Of a DNA stretch of 64,000 nucleotides, positions 35,614-44,465 are shown in pieces; the stretch's first letter is position 1, and each line of letters begins with the position of its first letter. A program made the translations under genes and the position numbers. The notes beneath the pieces were generated by a model that saw only the letters and a list, made by a program, of their open reading frames with translations, had not been told where the DNA came from and did no database searches. Location of the stretch: the NCBI RefSeq assembly GCF_023078495.1, contig NZ_CP095742.1, positions 496,001-560,000 of the forward strand, read 5' to 3'. Source of the stretch: Luteibacter aegosomatissinici (GTDB lineage Bacteria > Pseudomonadota > Gammaproteobacteria > Xanthomonadales > Rhodanobacteraceae).

Positions 35614-36546
35614 ATGATCAAAACCGACGATCTTGAGCTCTTTGTACGCGCGGCGGCGCTGGGCAGCTTCTCGAGTGCCGCCCGCGAGGCCTCCCTGGCG
35701 CCTGGCCAGGTCAGCGTCGCTATCCAGCGCCTGGAGGAACAGGTGGGAATCCGGCTGTTCGCACGGTCCACGCGCAGCCTGAAGCTGACGGAGGAGGGCG
35801 CACGTTACCTACCCTATGCGGAGGAGGCGCTGGCCATGCTGCGCGAAGGCCGCGAGCAGTTGCACGGCGAGCAACGTACGTTGCAAGGGACCCTGCGCGT
35901 CGCCGCGCCATCGGACATCGGCAGGAACGTCCTGCTCCCCTGGCTCTCCGATTTTCGTGATCAACACCCTGATCTGGTCCTGAAGGTCTTCCTCTCCGAT
36001 TCGGTGACCGATGTGTTTCGCGATCCGGTCGATATCGCCATCCGCTACGGTGTCCCCGACAACGCCAGCTACGTGGCACTGCCATTGGTGGCGGATAACC
36101 GGCGCGTGCTCGTGGCGTCGCCTGCGTACATCGCTGAGCACGGGCGCCTGCAAACGCTCGACGACCTCGTGTCCCACCGTTGCCTGCTGTATTCGCTGAG
36201 CGGCAAGACGTACGACCGCTGGATATTTCCCGCACCGGAGGGGCGCCGGCAGATCACCGTGCGTGGCGGCTTGCTGTGCGACGACGGTGATGTGGCAAGG
36301 CGCTGGGCAGTGGACGGTCGTGGTATCGCGTACAAATCGTGGCTCGACGTACGCGAGGATGTCATCGCCGGTCGTCTCGACGTGTTGCTGCCCGATCAAC
36401 CGGGCGAAGCAGCGCCATTAAGCCTCGTATGCCCGCACAGGCGTCAATTTTCCCCGGCGGTTCGTGAGTTGCATGCGTTGCTCGCCGCGCGCCTCGATGC
36501 GATGACAAACGCGTTGCACAAAGCTGAACGAACGCGCGTTCGTTAA
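35614..36546 (+). CDS. LysR family transcriptional regulator
   Basis: 310 residues. The winged HTH is at the N-terminus (DDLELFVRAAALGSFSSAAREASLAPGQVSVAIQRLEEQVGIRLFARSTR), followed by the substrate-binding domain (LRVAAPSDIGRNVLLPWL, IAIRYGVPDNASYVALPL). The start is the methionine before IKTDDLELF. It sits divergently beside the quinone reductase-like gene, the usual arrangement for a LysR protein and its target. The effector is unknown. Confidence 0.9.
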   Translation: MIKTDDLELFVRAAALGSFSSAAREASLAPGQVSVAIQRLEEQVGIRLFARSTRSLKLTEEGARYLPYAEEALAMLREGREQLHGEQRTLQGTLRVAAPSDIGRNVLLPWLSDFRDQHPDLVLKVFLSDSVTDVFRDPVDIAIRYGVPDNASYVALPLVADNRRVLVASPAYIAEHGRLQTLDDLVSHRCLLYSLSGKTYDRWIFPAPEGRRQITVRGGLLCDDGDVARRWAVDGRGIAYKSWLDVREDVIAGRLDVLLPDQPGEAAPLSLVCPHRRQFSPAVRELHALLAARLDAMTNALHKAERTRVR

Positions 36547-36577
36547 GCGTACAAAATTGCGTTGTTGCGCGGGTTCG

Positions 36578-36599
36578 CACATTTGGACGGCCAAATGTG
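36578..36599. promoter_or_regulatory. Inverted repeat downstream of lysR
   Basis: CACATTTGG and CCAAATGTG are exact reverse complements separated by ACGG. No T-run follows. It may be an operator for the protease gene at 36743 or end the lysR mRNA. Confidence 0.4.
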
Positions 36600-36611
36600 A
36601 CCTGCGTCAAA
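36596..36611. promoter_or_regulatory. Candidate Clp/CRP site upstream of the protease gene
   Basis: TGTGA-CCTGCG-TCAAA matches the CRP/Clp consensus TGTGA-N6-TCACA at nine of ten positions. It lies about 140 bases before the S53 protease start. A Clp-type regulator is encoded at 49071-49766, and Clp is known to control extracellular enzymes in Xanthomonas. The link here is inference. Confidence 0.4.
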
Positions 36612-36742
36612 CCTGTGCATGCGCAGGCATCGTAATTTGCTAGTGCTGATCACTCTGACGCCAGGCAGTGTCTGTGGGGAGCCCGGATGGGGAGCAGGGA
36701 GCTCGGCGGAGATCCTTCACTTCGCCCAAGGGAGTTCATTGC

Positions 36743-39700
36743 ATGTCTTGCAGGTTTTCAGCATGGCTCGCGTTCGCGAGCCTGACGGCAGGTTGCGCCC
36801 TGTCGTTACCCATTGCCGCGGCCGATTTCAGTACGTCTGTGAAATCCGCCGCCAACCCGGCGACACCGCGGCTCACGTCCAACATAAGCGGTGCGAGCAC
36901 CGCGGCGATCGCCGGCTCGCGCCCACGCCAGGCACTTGCAGCGAAAGACGCAGGCGCCGTGCCGTCCAGCCAGGCGATCAGCAACATCACGCTGGTGCTC
37001 AAGCGCGACGATGACCACGAGAAGGCCTTCCGCGCCCTGCTGGCGCGCCAGACGAATCCCGCCTCGCCCGACTTCCACCAATGGCTGACCGGCAAGCAGA
37101 TCGGTGAACGCTTCGGGCCATCCACGCAGGATGTCCAGGCGGTGCGCCAGTGGTTGCAGGGGCAGGGTCTCACCGTCAATGGCGTATCGCAGGATCGCAT
37201 GCGTGTGTCCGTGTCGGGCAACGCAGCCGCCGTGGCGAAGGCTTTTGCTACCGAGATCCATGCCTATCAGGCCGACGGCAAGCAGCATTTCGCCAATGCG
37301 ACGGATGCGCACGTCCCTTCGGCGCTGACGCCGATCGTCCAGGGCGTGTCGTTGCACAACTTCTTCCCCGTGCCGCAGCACACGGCCATCGCCAAGGCAC
37401 GCTTTGACACGAAACATGGCAAGTGGAGCACGGCCGCGGCCGACAACCCGGACTTCACCGTGCCGCCGGGCACCACCGATCCGAACACCACCTATGACAT
37501 GGTGCCGGCCGACTTTAACACCGTGTACAACGTGAAGCCGCTCTGGCAGCGCGATACACCGGTGCGCGGCGCGGGCCAGAGCATCGTGGTGCTCGAACGC
37601 ACCAACGTGCAGCCGGACGATGTAGCGCATTTCCGTGCGGCATTCCTGCCCAACGATGCGCGCGGTACGTTCTCCATCCTCCATCCCAGCGGCGCGGAGG
37701 GCGCTCCGTGCGCGGATCCGGGTCTGAACGGCGATGAGGGCGAAGCCGCGCTCGATGCCGAGTGGGCCGGTGCCGCTGCGCCAGATGCGGACATCGTCCT
37801 GGCATCGTGTGCCGACTCGGGTGCCACCTTCGGTCCGTTCATGGCCGCCGCACGCCTGCTGGATACGACGACGGGCCTGCCGCCGCCGATCTGGAGCCTC
37901 AGCTACGGCGCGTGTGAGAGCGCGGATGCCTCAGACGCCTACCTCGCCGACATCCTCTGGTCGTCCGCCGCGGCGCAGGGCGTGACCGTGTATGTCTCGT
38001 CGGGTGATGGCGGATCCACCCAGTGTGACCAGGGTGCGTTGTTCTGGTCGCAGAACGGTGCCGCGATCAACGGCCTTGCCTCATCCACCTCCGCCGTAGC
38101 GATTGGTGGCACCGACTTCAACGATCGCGGCAAGCTGTCGACGTACTGGACCTCGACCAACCTGCCGAAGTACCAGTCGGCGGTAACCTATATCCCGGAG
38201 ATGACCTGGAACAACAGCTGCGCCAGCAGCCATCTGTACACCTTGCTGGGTTACCAGGACGGCATCACCGCCTGTAACGACGACCAGGGCCGTGGTTCGG
38301 ACTTCCTGCAGGTCGGTGGCGGCGGCGGTGGCCCCAGCACGTTGTTCGCCCAGCCGGAAGCGCAGATCGGCATCCACGGTTCCACCAACCACACCTCGCG
38401 CACCATCCCGGATATCTCGCTGTTCTCGGCCAATGGCATCTATGGCCACGCGCTGGTCTTCTGCATGTCGGATACCGACAACGGCGGGACGGCGTGCGAC
38501 TTCCGCGATCCGGATTCGGTGTTCGCCAATTCGGCCGGCGGTACCTCGTTCGCCGCGCCGGCCATGGCGGGGGTGCAGGCGCTGCTCAACCAGGTGAATG
38601 GCGACCGCGTCGGTAACCCGCTGCCGGCGTTCTACGGTATCGCCGCACGCCAGTTCGGCACGGTCGGTTCGCCGAACAATACAGTGCTCACCGCGTGCAA
38701 TTCGAGCAACGGCAACACCATTGCTTCCACCTGCGTGTTCAACAACGTGACCGAAGGCGACATCGTGCAGCCGTGCGCGGCGGGCTCGGTGAACTGCGAT
38801 AGCGGCACCAAGCTCAATAACGTCGTGGGCATCGTGGAAGGTGGCGACACCACCACGCACACGCTGGTGCCGGCGTGGAAGACCAACGTGGGCTACAGCA
38901 TGGCCACGGGCCTGGGCTCGATCAACGCGGCCAACCTGGCCGACGCGGTGAAGGCGTGGAGTGCCCCGGCCAAGCGGAATTATGCCGTGCCGGCGGATTT
39001 CCTTTCGTTGAATAACCTGTTCACCAACGATGGCTACAGCGACTTTGCCTATGTCGATGGCGGCATGCTGCACTCGGTATCGATGAAGGGCGCCGTCAGC
39101 CTGTACGACCAGGCGCAGGCGATCGATCCGTCGCTAACCGTGGTGGGTTACGGTGACGTCGTGCCGGGACTGGACGCTTTGTCATTGAAGTCCGGCGAAC
39201 TTCTGTTGATGGATGCGAACCACAAGCTCAATGTGTGGGTCTCGACCGGTACCGGTGGTTACTTCACCTTCGTGGTGAACCGCGATATCCCGGCGGGCTG
39301 GAAACTGCTGGGCGTGGGCGTCCACGATGCCAGTGGCGTGCAGAAGCTGGTGTGGTTCGATACCGCCACGTCGGAAATCGTCTGGTGGGCCCTGGACCTG
39401 GATCCGGTCACCCAGAACGACATCATCGTGACCGGCCAGTCGTGGCCGAAGCAGGGCATCGCCGGTGGCGTGCCGGTGCTGGCCGATGTGGATGGCGACG
39501 GCTACACGGATATCGTGTGGACCCGCAACAGCTCCAACGGTACCGCCGTGTGGGTGGATGATCGTCGCGATGGCTACGTGGCCCATGCGTTGCCGGATCA
39601 CCCGGCGGGCGCGGTGCTGCAGGGCGTGGGTGATGTGGATGGTAACGGCACCACCGACCTGCTCTGGACCAATGCCGCGGGGACGCAGCTCACGTGGTGG

Positions 39701-39970
39701 ACCATAAACGGCTTCGCGGTCACCGCGCAGAAGAGCCAGGCCATTCCGGCAGGTGCAACGCTGGCAGGCATTGGTGATTACGACGGCGATGGCATCGCCG
39801 ACATCCTGTGGCGTGGTGCGAACAACCGCCTCGTGGATTGGCAGGGCACGGGGAGCGGCTTCGCCGCTTCGAACGTGGCCGACGCGTTTGGTACGCCGTT
39901 GGCGTTGACCACCACGGCGACTGTGCCGGCTAACCGGTTCCAGGGGAGCCGGCGGTTGGCGACGAAGTAA
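36743..39970 (+). CDS. Exported S53 (sedolisin/kumamolisin) protease with FG-GAP repeats
   Basis: 1075 residues. A signal peptide (to about residue 28) is followed by a pro-kumamolisin activation domain (about 70-215; FRALLARQTNPASPDFHQWL) and an S53 catalytic domain. The catalytic residues can be placed: E334 and D338 in GEAALDAEW, oxyanion D422 in SSGDGGS, and S602 in GGTSFAAPAMAG. From about 770 on there are FG-GAP/VCBS-type repeats (DVDGDGYTDIVW, DVDGNGTTDLLW, DYDGDGIADILW) that bind calcium and may attach the enzyme to surfaces. It should self-process and act outside the cell at acid pH. AAGGGAG lies before the ATG; a terminator follows. Confidence 0.92.
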   Translation: MSCRFSAWLAFASLTAGCALSLPIAAADFSTSVKSAANPATPRLTSNISGASTAAIAGSRPRQALAAKDAGAVPSSQAISNITLVLKRDDDHEKAFRALLARQTNPASPDFHQWLTGKQIGERFGPSTQDVQAVRQWLQGQGLTVNGVSQDRMRVSVSGNAAAVAKAFATEIHAYQADGKQHFANATDAHVPSALTPIVQGVSLHNFFPVPQHTAIAKARFDTKHGKWSTAAADNPDFTVPPGTTDPNTTYDMVPADFNTVYNVKPLWQRDTPVRGAGQSIVVLERTNVQPDDVAHFRAAFLPNDARGTFSILHPSGAEGAPCADPGLNGDEGEAALDAEWAGAAAPDADIVLASCADSGATFGPFMAAARLLDTTTGLPPPIWSLSYGACESADASDAYLADILWSSAAAQGVTVYVSSGDGGSTQCDQGALFWSQNGAAINGLASSTSAVAIGGTDFNDRGKLSTYWTSTNLPKYQSAVTYIPEMTWNNSCASSHLYTLLGYQDGITACNDDQGRGSDFLQVGGGGGGPSTLFAQPEAQIGIHGSTNHTSRTIPDISLFSANGIYGHALVFCMSDTDNGGTACDFRDPDSVFANSAGGTSFAAPAMAGVQALLNQVNGDRVGNPLPAFYGIAARQFGTVGSPNNTVLTACNSSNGNTIASTCVFNNVTEGDIVQPCAAGSVNCDSGTKLNNVVGIVEGGDTTTHTLVPAWKTNVGYSMATGLGSINAANLADAVKAWSAPAKRNYAVPADFLSLNNLFTNDGYSDFAYVDGGMLHSVSMKGAVSLYDQAQAIDPSLTVVGYGDVVPGLDALSLKSGELLLMDANHKLNVWVSTGTGGYFTFVVNRDIPAGWKLLGVGVHDASGVQKLVWFDTATSEIVWWALDLDPVTQNDIIVTGQSWPKQGIAGGVPVLADVDGDGYTDIVWTRNSSNGTAVWVDDRRDGYVAHALPDHPAGAVLQGVGDVDGNGTTDLLWTNAAGTQLTWWTINGFAVTAQKSQAIPAGATLAGIGDYDGDGIADILWRGANNRLVDWQGTGSGFAASNVADAFGTPLALTTTATVPANRFQGSRRLATK

Positions 39971-39990
39971 CGCAGGAAATTGCGATATCG

Positions 39991-40021
39991 GACGGCCGGG
40001 CTCATCAGCCCGGCCGTCTTT
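39991..40021 (+). terminator. Intrinsic terminator of the S53 protease gene
   Basis: GACGGCCGGGCT (39991-40002), loop CATC and AGCCCGGCCGTC (40007-40018) make a 12-base stem followed by TTT. Confidence 0.85.
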
Positions 40022-40084
40022 GCGTGCGGCACGGATTGCGTCACTATGCGCTCCTCAAAAGCAGCAGAGCATAGGGATTAGTCG

Positions 40085-40376
40085 ATGTTGCGAGCTTTTC
40101 TTTTCCCGATGCTGGTGGCGTCGTCGTACGCGCTGCTGCAGCTTATCTTTTCGAGATCTCGTGGCATTCCCGAGAGGACGCACCCGGTGTTTCGCTTCTC
40201 GACGGGGTTGGTGGTCTTCCTCTCTCGGAGCCGTCGGATTTGCCCTGATGCCGGTCGCGATATTTTGGCCGCACTTGCAGCGAATCGATATGACGAGCTG
40301 GATATCGTCCGGCTTGCTTTCATTTGTCGAAGTCATGGGCGCTATTTATGCAAAGTACTCTGATGGTCAGGCTTGA
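40085..40376 (+). pseudogene. Frameshifted small membrane protein gene
   Basis: The frame from the ATG at 40085 reads MLRAFLFPMLVASSYALLQL and on to FSTGLVVFL, clearly a membrane protein start, then degenerates. The frame one base later reads GAVGFALMPVAIFWPHL and ends ...YAKYSDGQA at 40376, ten bases before the next gene. Joining the two near 40212-40222 (TTCCTCTCTCGG, a CT repeat) gives about 97 residues with two membrane segments. One extra base in the repeat is the simplest reason: a true mutation, a sequencing error, or less likely programmed slippage. The family is not recognised. Confidence 0.55.
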
Positions 40377-40385
40377 GGAACTGAT

Positions 40386-40919
40386 ATGCATTTTGAGCTT
40401 TCGGCAGCTGCGGTGGCGGTCCTGCTCTCTGTCGTATCCGTACTAAGGGGGAGAGAGAGGTCGAGATACAAGTCCCTTGGTGAGGTCTACAAGATGGAGA
40501 AGACCCTCATCTATCCGTGCCTGTGCGTATCATTCTTGATGCTCGCCCTTGCAATATTTCTATCGCTCCAAGCGACCTATTACGGTGGGAGTCATGGAGG
40601 CGACGCAGGCGTTCCGGCCTTTGTCGGAGTTGCTGCTTCTTTCTGCGCATTGACTTGGTCAGTGTATGAAGTCCGACTCGATGCCACTTCCATCAAAATT
40701 GGTTTGGTCGCGCGACTAGCCTTGCAGTATGCAGAGATAAAAGAAATCCGAGACATCAGAAATCAAGGGAGCCCTCGAGCTGTCTTGATAAGTGGCGATG
40801 GCAAAAGGTTCAATGTATGGAGCAACCTGCTTGGGTATGACGATTTGATAGGTAAGCTTAAAGCGCGGTGTCCGGCAGCCTCATACCATCTTGTTGAGGG
40901 CCGAAACAGTCGGCGATAG
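40386..40919 (+). CDS. Membrane protein of unknown function
   Basis: 177 residues. It has one N-terminal hydrophobic stretch, then two membrane segments (YPCLCVSFLMLALAIFLSL and VPAFVGVAASFCALTWSVY) and a soluble C-terminal part (LDATSIKIGLVARLALQYAEIKEI ... FNVWSNLLGYDDLIGKLK) that looks like a bacterial PH-type domain. It starts nine bases after the frameshifted gene, and both have lower GC than the surroundings, suggesting that they arrived together. Function unknown. Confidence 0.65.
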   Translation: MHFELSAAAVAVLLSVVSVLRGRERSRYKSLGEVYKMEKTLIYPCLCVSFLMLALAIFLSLQATYYGGSHGGDAGVPAFVGVAASFCALTWSVYEVRLDATSIKIGLVARLALQYAEIKEIRDIRNQGSPRAVLISGDGKRFNVWSNLLGYDDLIGKLKARCPAASYHLVEGRNSRR

Positions 40920-41150
40920 CGAGGGCAAACACGTATGTCTACCAGTTGCGTTTCGCTCATAGTTTGCGCGTCCGTGACGAAGCTGCCTAATTAATGCGTG
41001 TAGATCAAGGGTGTAGTTGGCTTTATCGCTACGTAGGCGCCAACCCATGCGTGAATTCGTCAATAGTTTGGCGATGACGCCCAACTATTGGTTATTGCAT
41101 ACGAGCCGTCGCGCTGACCGGTCAGGCGACGGCAGGAACGTTCGAAGCCT

Positions 41151-41162
41151 AACTTGCAAGTT
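41151..41162. promoter_or_regulatory. Palindromic operator candidate for the MarR operon
   Basis: AACTTGCAAGTT is a perfect 12-base palindrome 39 bases before the marR start, with a second CTTGCAA at 41166-41172. MarR dimers bind such short palindromes over their own promoters, so autorepression is likely. The stretch 40920-41150 shows nothing else that I can support. Confidence 0.6.
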
Positions 41163-41201
41163 TACCTTGCAATCACGCCGGGCCGGCCTTAACTTTATGG
41201 C

Positions 41202-41657
41202 ATGCCCAAGTCCCCGCCGTCGCCCGTCGATATCGCCGCCAGTGACCTGCTTACTGCATGCGGCCTCCTTGTGCGCCGTGTGCGTGCCGAATCCAACAAC
41301 CTCGGCCTGACCTGGTCGCAGGCAGCCGTGCTGGCACGGCTGGAGGCTTCCGGGCCTACGTCTACCGCGGATCTCGCCCGGGCCGAGGCGGTGAAGCCGC
41401 AATCGATGGGCGTCACGCTGGCGACCATGGAGCAGGATGGGCTGGTAGCACGCGAGCCGCACCCGACGGATGGGCGGCAGTTCCTTTATGCGCTGACCGA
41501 AGAAGGCATTGAAGCGCGGCGCCGCGTTAAGGCGGCAAAGCATGCCTGGCTGTCCGAGGCGATCTCGCGCATGTCGCCGCACGATCGCGATGACCTTGCG
41601 GTCGCCGCCCGCGTGATCCGGAACCTGGCGGAAACGAGCACGCAGGATCCGGCGTGA
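41202..41657 (+). CDS. MarR family transcriptional regulator
   Basis: 151 residues. The winged HTH is LTWSQAAVLARLEASGPTSTADLARAEAVKPQSMGVTLATMEQDGLVAREPHPTDGRQ in outline, with the wing motif DGRQFLYALTEEG, flanked by dimerisation helices. It probably represses this operon until a small phenolic or oxidising ligand releases it. Its stop overlaps the GTG start of the MFS gene (GTGA), so both are translated together. Confidence 0.92.
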   Translation: MPKSPPSPVDIAASDLLTACGLLVRRVRAESNNLGLTWSQAAVLARLEASGPTSTADLARAEAVKPQSMGVTLATMEQDGLVAREPHPTDGRQFLYALTEEGIEARRRVKAAKHAWLSEAISRMSPHDRDDLAVAARVIRNLAETSTQDPA

Positions 41658-43051
41658 CCACGGCCGCTGGCAGCGCTGTCGCTGCCAATCCTTTTGGCGT
41701 GCGCTTCCTTTTGCCCCTGGCACTGGGCTCCTGCCTCAACCCCATCAATTCCACGATGATTGCCACGGCCCTGGTGCCGATCGCGACGGAGTTCCATGCG
41801 AGTGTCGCGCAGACCGGCTGGCTGATTGCGGCGCTGTACCTGGTCTGTGCCGTCGCGCAGCCGACCCTGGGGCGCATCGCGGACCTCGTCGGCGCACGTC
41901 GCGTGTATCTGGCATCGCTCGTGCTGGTCATGATCGCCGGTATCGGCGGCCGCGTCGCGCCGTCGCTGGGCTGGCTGGTGGTCGTGCGCATGCTGCTCGG
42001 TATCGGTACGTCGGGTGCTTACCCATCGGCCATGCGCTTGTTCCGTGAGCGTGCCGACGCGACGGGAAGCCCGCCGCCACGTACGGCGATGGGTCTACTC
42101 TCGCTCATGGGTGTCGCCACGGCGGCCGTCGGCCCGGTGCTCGGTGGTGTACTGACGGGTGCCTTCGGTTGGCATGCGATCTTCACCGTGAACGTGCCGC
42201 TGGCGCTGCTCACGCTCCTCCTGGTGCTCGCGTGGATACCGAAGGATCCGCCGCGCAGGGAGCGCCGCTCGTTGTGGAAGGAGCTGGACATCGCCGGTAT
42301 CGGGCTGTTCTCTGGCGCCCTGCTTGCGCTCATGGTCTTCCTGCTGGACATTGACCACCCGCGCAGGATGGCGTTGCCCGTCGCCGCGGTGTGCGCTGTT
42401 CTTCTGGCGTGGCACTCGCTCCGCCGCGCGGATCCGTTCATCGATCTGCGCATGCTGGCGAAGCACAAACCGCTCAGCATCACGTACCTTCGCGCGACGC
42501 TGGCGTTCACCGTTGTCTACTGTGTGTTTTACGGCTTCGCGCAGTGGGTGGAAGGCGCCGGTGGCTATTCGGCGGCGCAAGCCGGTATCGCTACGTTGCC
42601 ACTATCGATTCTTGCCGGCGTCGGCTCCGTCGCCGGTGCGCGCACCAAAGGCCTTCGCGGCCCGTTCCTCCTCGCGTTTGCCTGCTCCATTGCGGGCGCT
42701 ATCGCCTTGCTGTGTATCGACGCTACATCACCCTTGTGGTTGATGGCAGCCGCCGTGGCGGCGTTCGGCATTCCGCAGGGCCTCGTGTCCGTGACCACGC
42801 AGGCGGCGGTGTACATCCAGGCGCCGCCGGGGCAGATCGGTACGGCCTCGGGCCTGCAGCGCACGTTCTCTTACGTCGGCGCGATGGCCGCCACGGCGGT
42901 GATCGGTGCCTGCTACGGCCACCAACCCACCGACCACGGCTTGCATGCCCTCGCCGCGGCCATGGCCGGCGTTTCCGCGCTGCTGCTCGTAGCCACCTTT
43001 TTCGACCGCACGCTCCCGCGTGTGGATGACGTTTCCAAACCCAACTCCTGA
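41654..43051 (+). CDS. MFS transporter, DHA2 type
   Basis: 465 residues with 12-14 membrane segments. LNPINSTMIATALVPIATEF and LGRIADLVGARRVYLASLVL (MFS motif A) and the helix-5 block GVATAAVGPVLGGVLTGAFGWHAIFTVNVPLAL (antiporter motif C) place it in the DHA2 drug:proton antiporter group. The GTG start overlaps the marR stop. It presumably exports the compound sensed by the MarR protein. Confidence 0.9.
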   Translation: MTTAAGSAVAANPFGVRFLLPLALGSCLNPINSTMIATALVPIATEFHASVAQTGWLIAALYLVCAVAQPTLGRIADLVGARRVYLASLVLVMIAGIGGRVAPSLGWLVVVRMLLGIGTSGAYPSAMRLFRERADATGSPPPRTAMGLLSLMGVATAAVGPVLGGVLTGAFGWHAIFTVNVPLALLTLLLVLAWIPKDPPRRERRSLWKELDIAGIGLFSGALLALMVFLLDIDHPRRMALPVAAVCAVLLAWHSLRRADPFIDLRMLAKHKPLSITYLRATLAFTVVYCVFYGFAQWVEGAGGYSAAQAGIATLPLSILAGVGSVAGARTKGLRGPFLLAFACSIAGAIALLCIDATSPLWLMAAAVAAFGIPQGLVSVTTQAAVYIQAPPGQIGTASGLQRTFSYVGAMAATAVIGACYGHQPTDHGLHALAAAMAGVSALLLVATFFDRTLPRVDDVSKPNS

Positions 43052-43063
43052 AGGAGCATCCCC

Positions 43064-43615
43064 ATGGCACTTACCCAACTCGACGCCAACGCCGCGCTGA
43101 TCGTCATCGACCTGCAGCAGGGCATCGTGAGCCTCCCCGTGGCGACGCCCGCCGCGCCCGTCGTCGCCAAGGCGGCGTCCATTGCCCGTGCGTTCCGCGA
43201 TACGCGCCGCCCCGTCGTTCTCGTGAACGTGGATGCAGCCGCACCTGGTCGCACCGATAGCGGCGTACCGCAGATCCCGCAGGATCCGTCGTTCAAGGCC
43301 TTCGTGCCGGAGCTTGAGCAGGCGCCCACCGATCACGTCGTGACAAAGAAGCGCTGGGGCGCGTTCCAGACCACCGACCTAGACCGCACGCTGCGTGGCC
43401 TGAACGTGGAGCAGGTCGTGATCCTCGGTATCGCCACCAGCATCGGCGTGGAATCCACGGCACGTTATGCCAGCGAGCTGGGTTACAACGTGGTGCTCGT
43501 GACCGATGCCATGGCCGATCTGAAGGCCGATGCGCACGAGAACAGCATCAAGAACATCTTCCCGCGCCTTGGCGAAACCACGTCGACTGAAGAGCTTCTG
43601 GCGAAGATCAGCTAA
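43064..43615 (+). CDS. Isochorismatase-like hydrolase lacking the catalytic Cys
   Basis: 183 residues. The fold is that of the isochorismatase/cysteine hydrolase family: NAALIVIDLQQGIV with the first catalytic Asp, a Lys in VVTKKRWGAF, and the loop LGIATSIGVESTAR, where the nucleophilic Cys of the amidase members is replaced by G128. The enzyme therefore cannot use the nicotinamidase-type mechanism; isochorismatase-type vinyl ether hydrolysis does not need that Cys in the same way. It follows the MFS gene by 12 bases, with AGGAG upstream of the ATG, and is the third gene of the marR operon. Confidence 0.85.
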   Translation: MALTQLDANAALIVIDLQQGIVSLPVATPAAPVVAKAASIARAFRDTRRPVVLVNVDAAAPGRTDSGVPQIPQDPSFKAFVPELEQAPTDHVVTKKRWGAFQTTDLDRTLRGLNVEQVVILGIATSIGVESTARYASELGYNVVLVTDAMADLKADAHENSIKNIFPRLGETTSTEELLAKIS

Positions 43616-43627
43616 CGAAGCAGCTGT

Positions 43628-43724
43628 TGTAGGAGCGCGCTTGCGCGCGATCGGGGTGTCGAAAGCGCCGCGGTTAGGTGCGGCAATCCCGCACCACCCG
43701 ATCGCGCGCAAGCGCGCTCCTACA
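43628..43724. repeat. REP-like palindrome, copy 2
   Basis: The same 24-base arm as at 14627 occurs at 43628-43651 and, inverted, at 43701-43724; pairing extends about four further bases inside. It lies between two convergent genes, 12 bases after the isochorismatase stop and just before the stop of the next. Confidence 0.8.
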
Positions 43725-43730
43725 GGTTTT

Positions 43731-44465
43731 CTATCGGTGTGGCGATAGCTCGTCATCGTCGGTGGAGGACAAGCCGTGGCCGATGCCGATGCCTGCGCCT
43801 GCACCGGCGGCCATGCCGCCACCCATGCCGCCTCCGCCCATGCCGCCGCCACCTCCGGCGCCGCCGCCACCTTTCCCACCGCCGCCTTCACCGCTACCGC
43901 CGCCCTTGCCACCCTGGCCGGCTGTCCGCGCGGGGCCTTGCTTCGGAATCGGCACGCTTGTGGGAATGGGATCGAGATCGAGCACCTCGCGGATGAAGTC
44001 GCGCAGCGAGATCACCAGCTCATCGGTATGAATGGGCCGCCCGGCGACGAGCTCATTGGCTGCACGCGCCGCCAACTCCACCTGCTTCTCCGTGCCCAGC
44101 AGCACGATGTCCGAAAGCGCCGCCTCCACCGCATCACGCACACGCCGCGCCCGGTCATTGCCGGAAGCAGCCGAGAGCAGCAGCGCCGCGGCTGGATCCC
44201 CGTCACCGCGCTCGCGCAATTGCCGCAGGTGCGTCGGATCGACCGCCAGGTTCCCGGTGAACGATCCCCCTAGCGTCTTGTAGGCCGCGATCAGTGTGCG
44301 CAGCCGCTCATTGATCTGCCGGTTTGCCCGCTCGCGCCGCTGCTGCACGGTCTGCATGGCCAGCAGGCGGATGCCGACACCGATCAGGGTGATGATGGCG
44401 AGCCCCACCAGGGTGGATAGCAGGCCCTGCCAGGAACTGAAGTCGAGGTTTCGCATGCGCGGCAT
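43731..44465 (-). CDS. Single-pass membrane protein with glycine-rich tail
   Basis: 244 residues. One N-terminal membrane segment (LLSTLVGLAIITLIGVGIRLL) is followed by a charged helical domain (about 40-165; LRTLIAAYKTLGGSFTG, VRDAVEAALSDIVLLGTEKQVELA) and a tail of about 55 residues made of Gly with some Lys, Met and Ala, then a charged end (SSTDDDELSPHR). No family is recognised. The Gly tail is low-complexity, so its length could vary between strains. The gene is divergent from trpG. Confidence 0.62.
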   Translation of the reverse strand: MPRMRNLDFSSWQGLLSTLVGLAIITLIGVGIRLLAMQTVQQRRERANRQINERLRTLIAAYKTLGGSFTGNLAVDPTHLRQLRERGDGDPAAALLLSAASGNDRARRVRDAVEAALSDIVLLGTEKQVELAARAANELVAGRPIHTDELVISLRDFIREVLDLDPIPTSVPIPKQGPARTAGQGGKGGGSGEGGGGKGGGGAGGGGGMGGGGMGGGMAAGAGAGIGIGHGLSSTDDDELSPHR

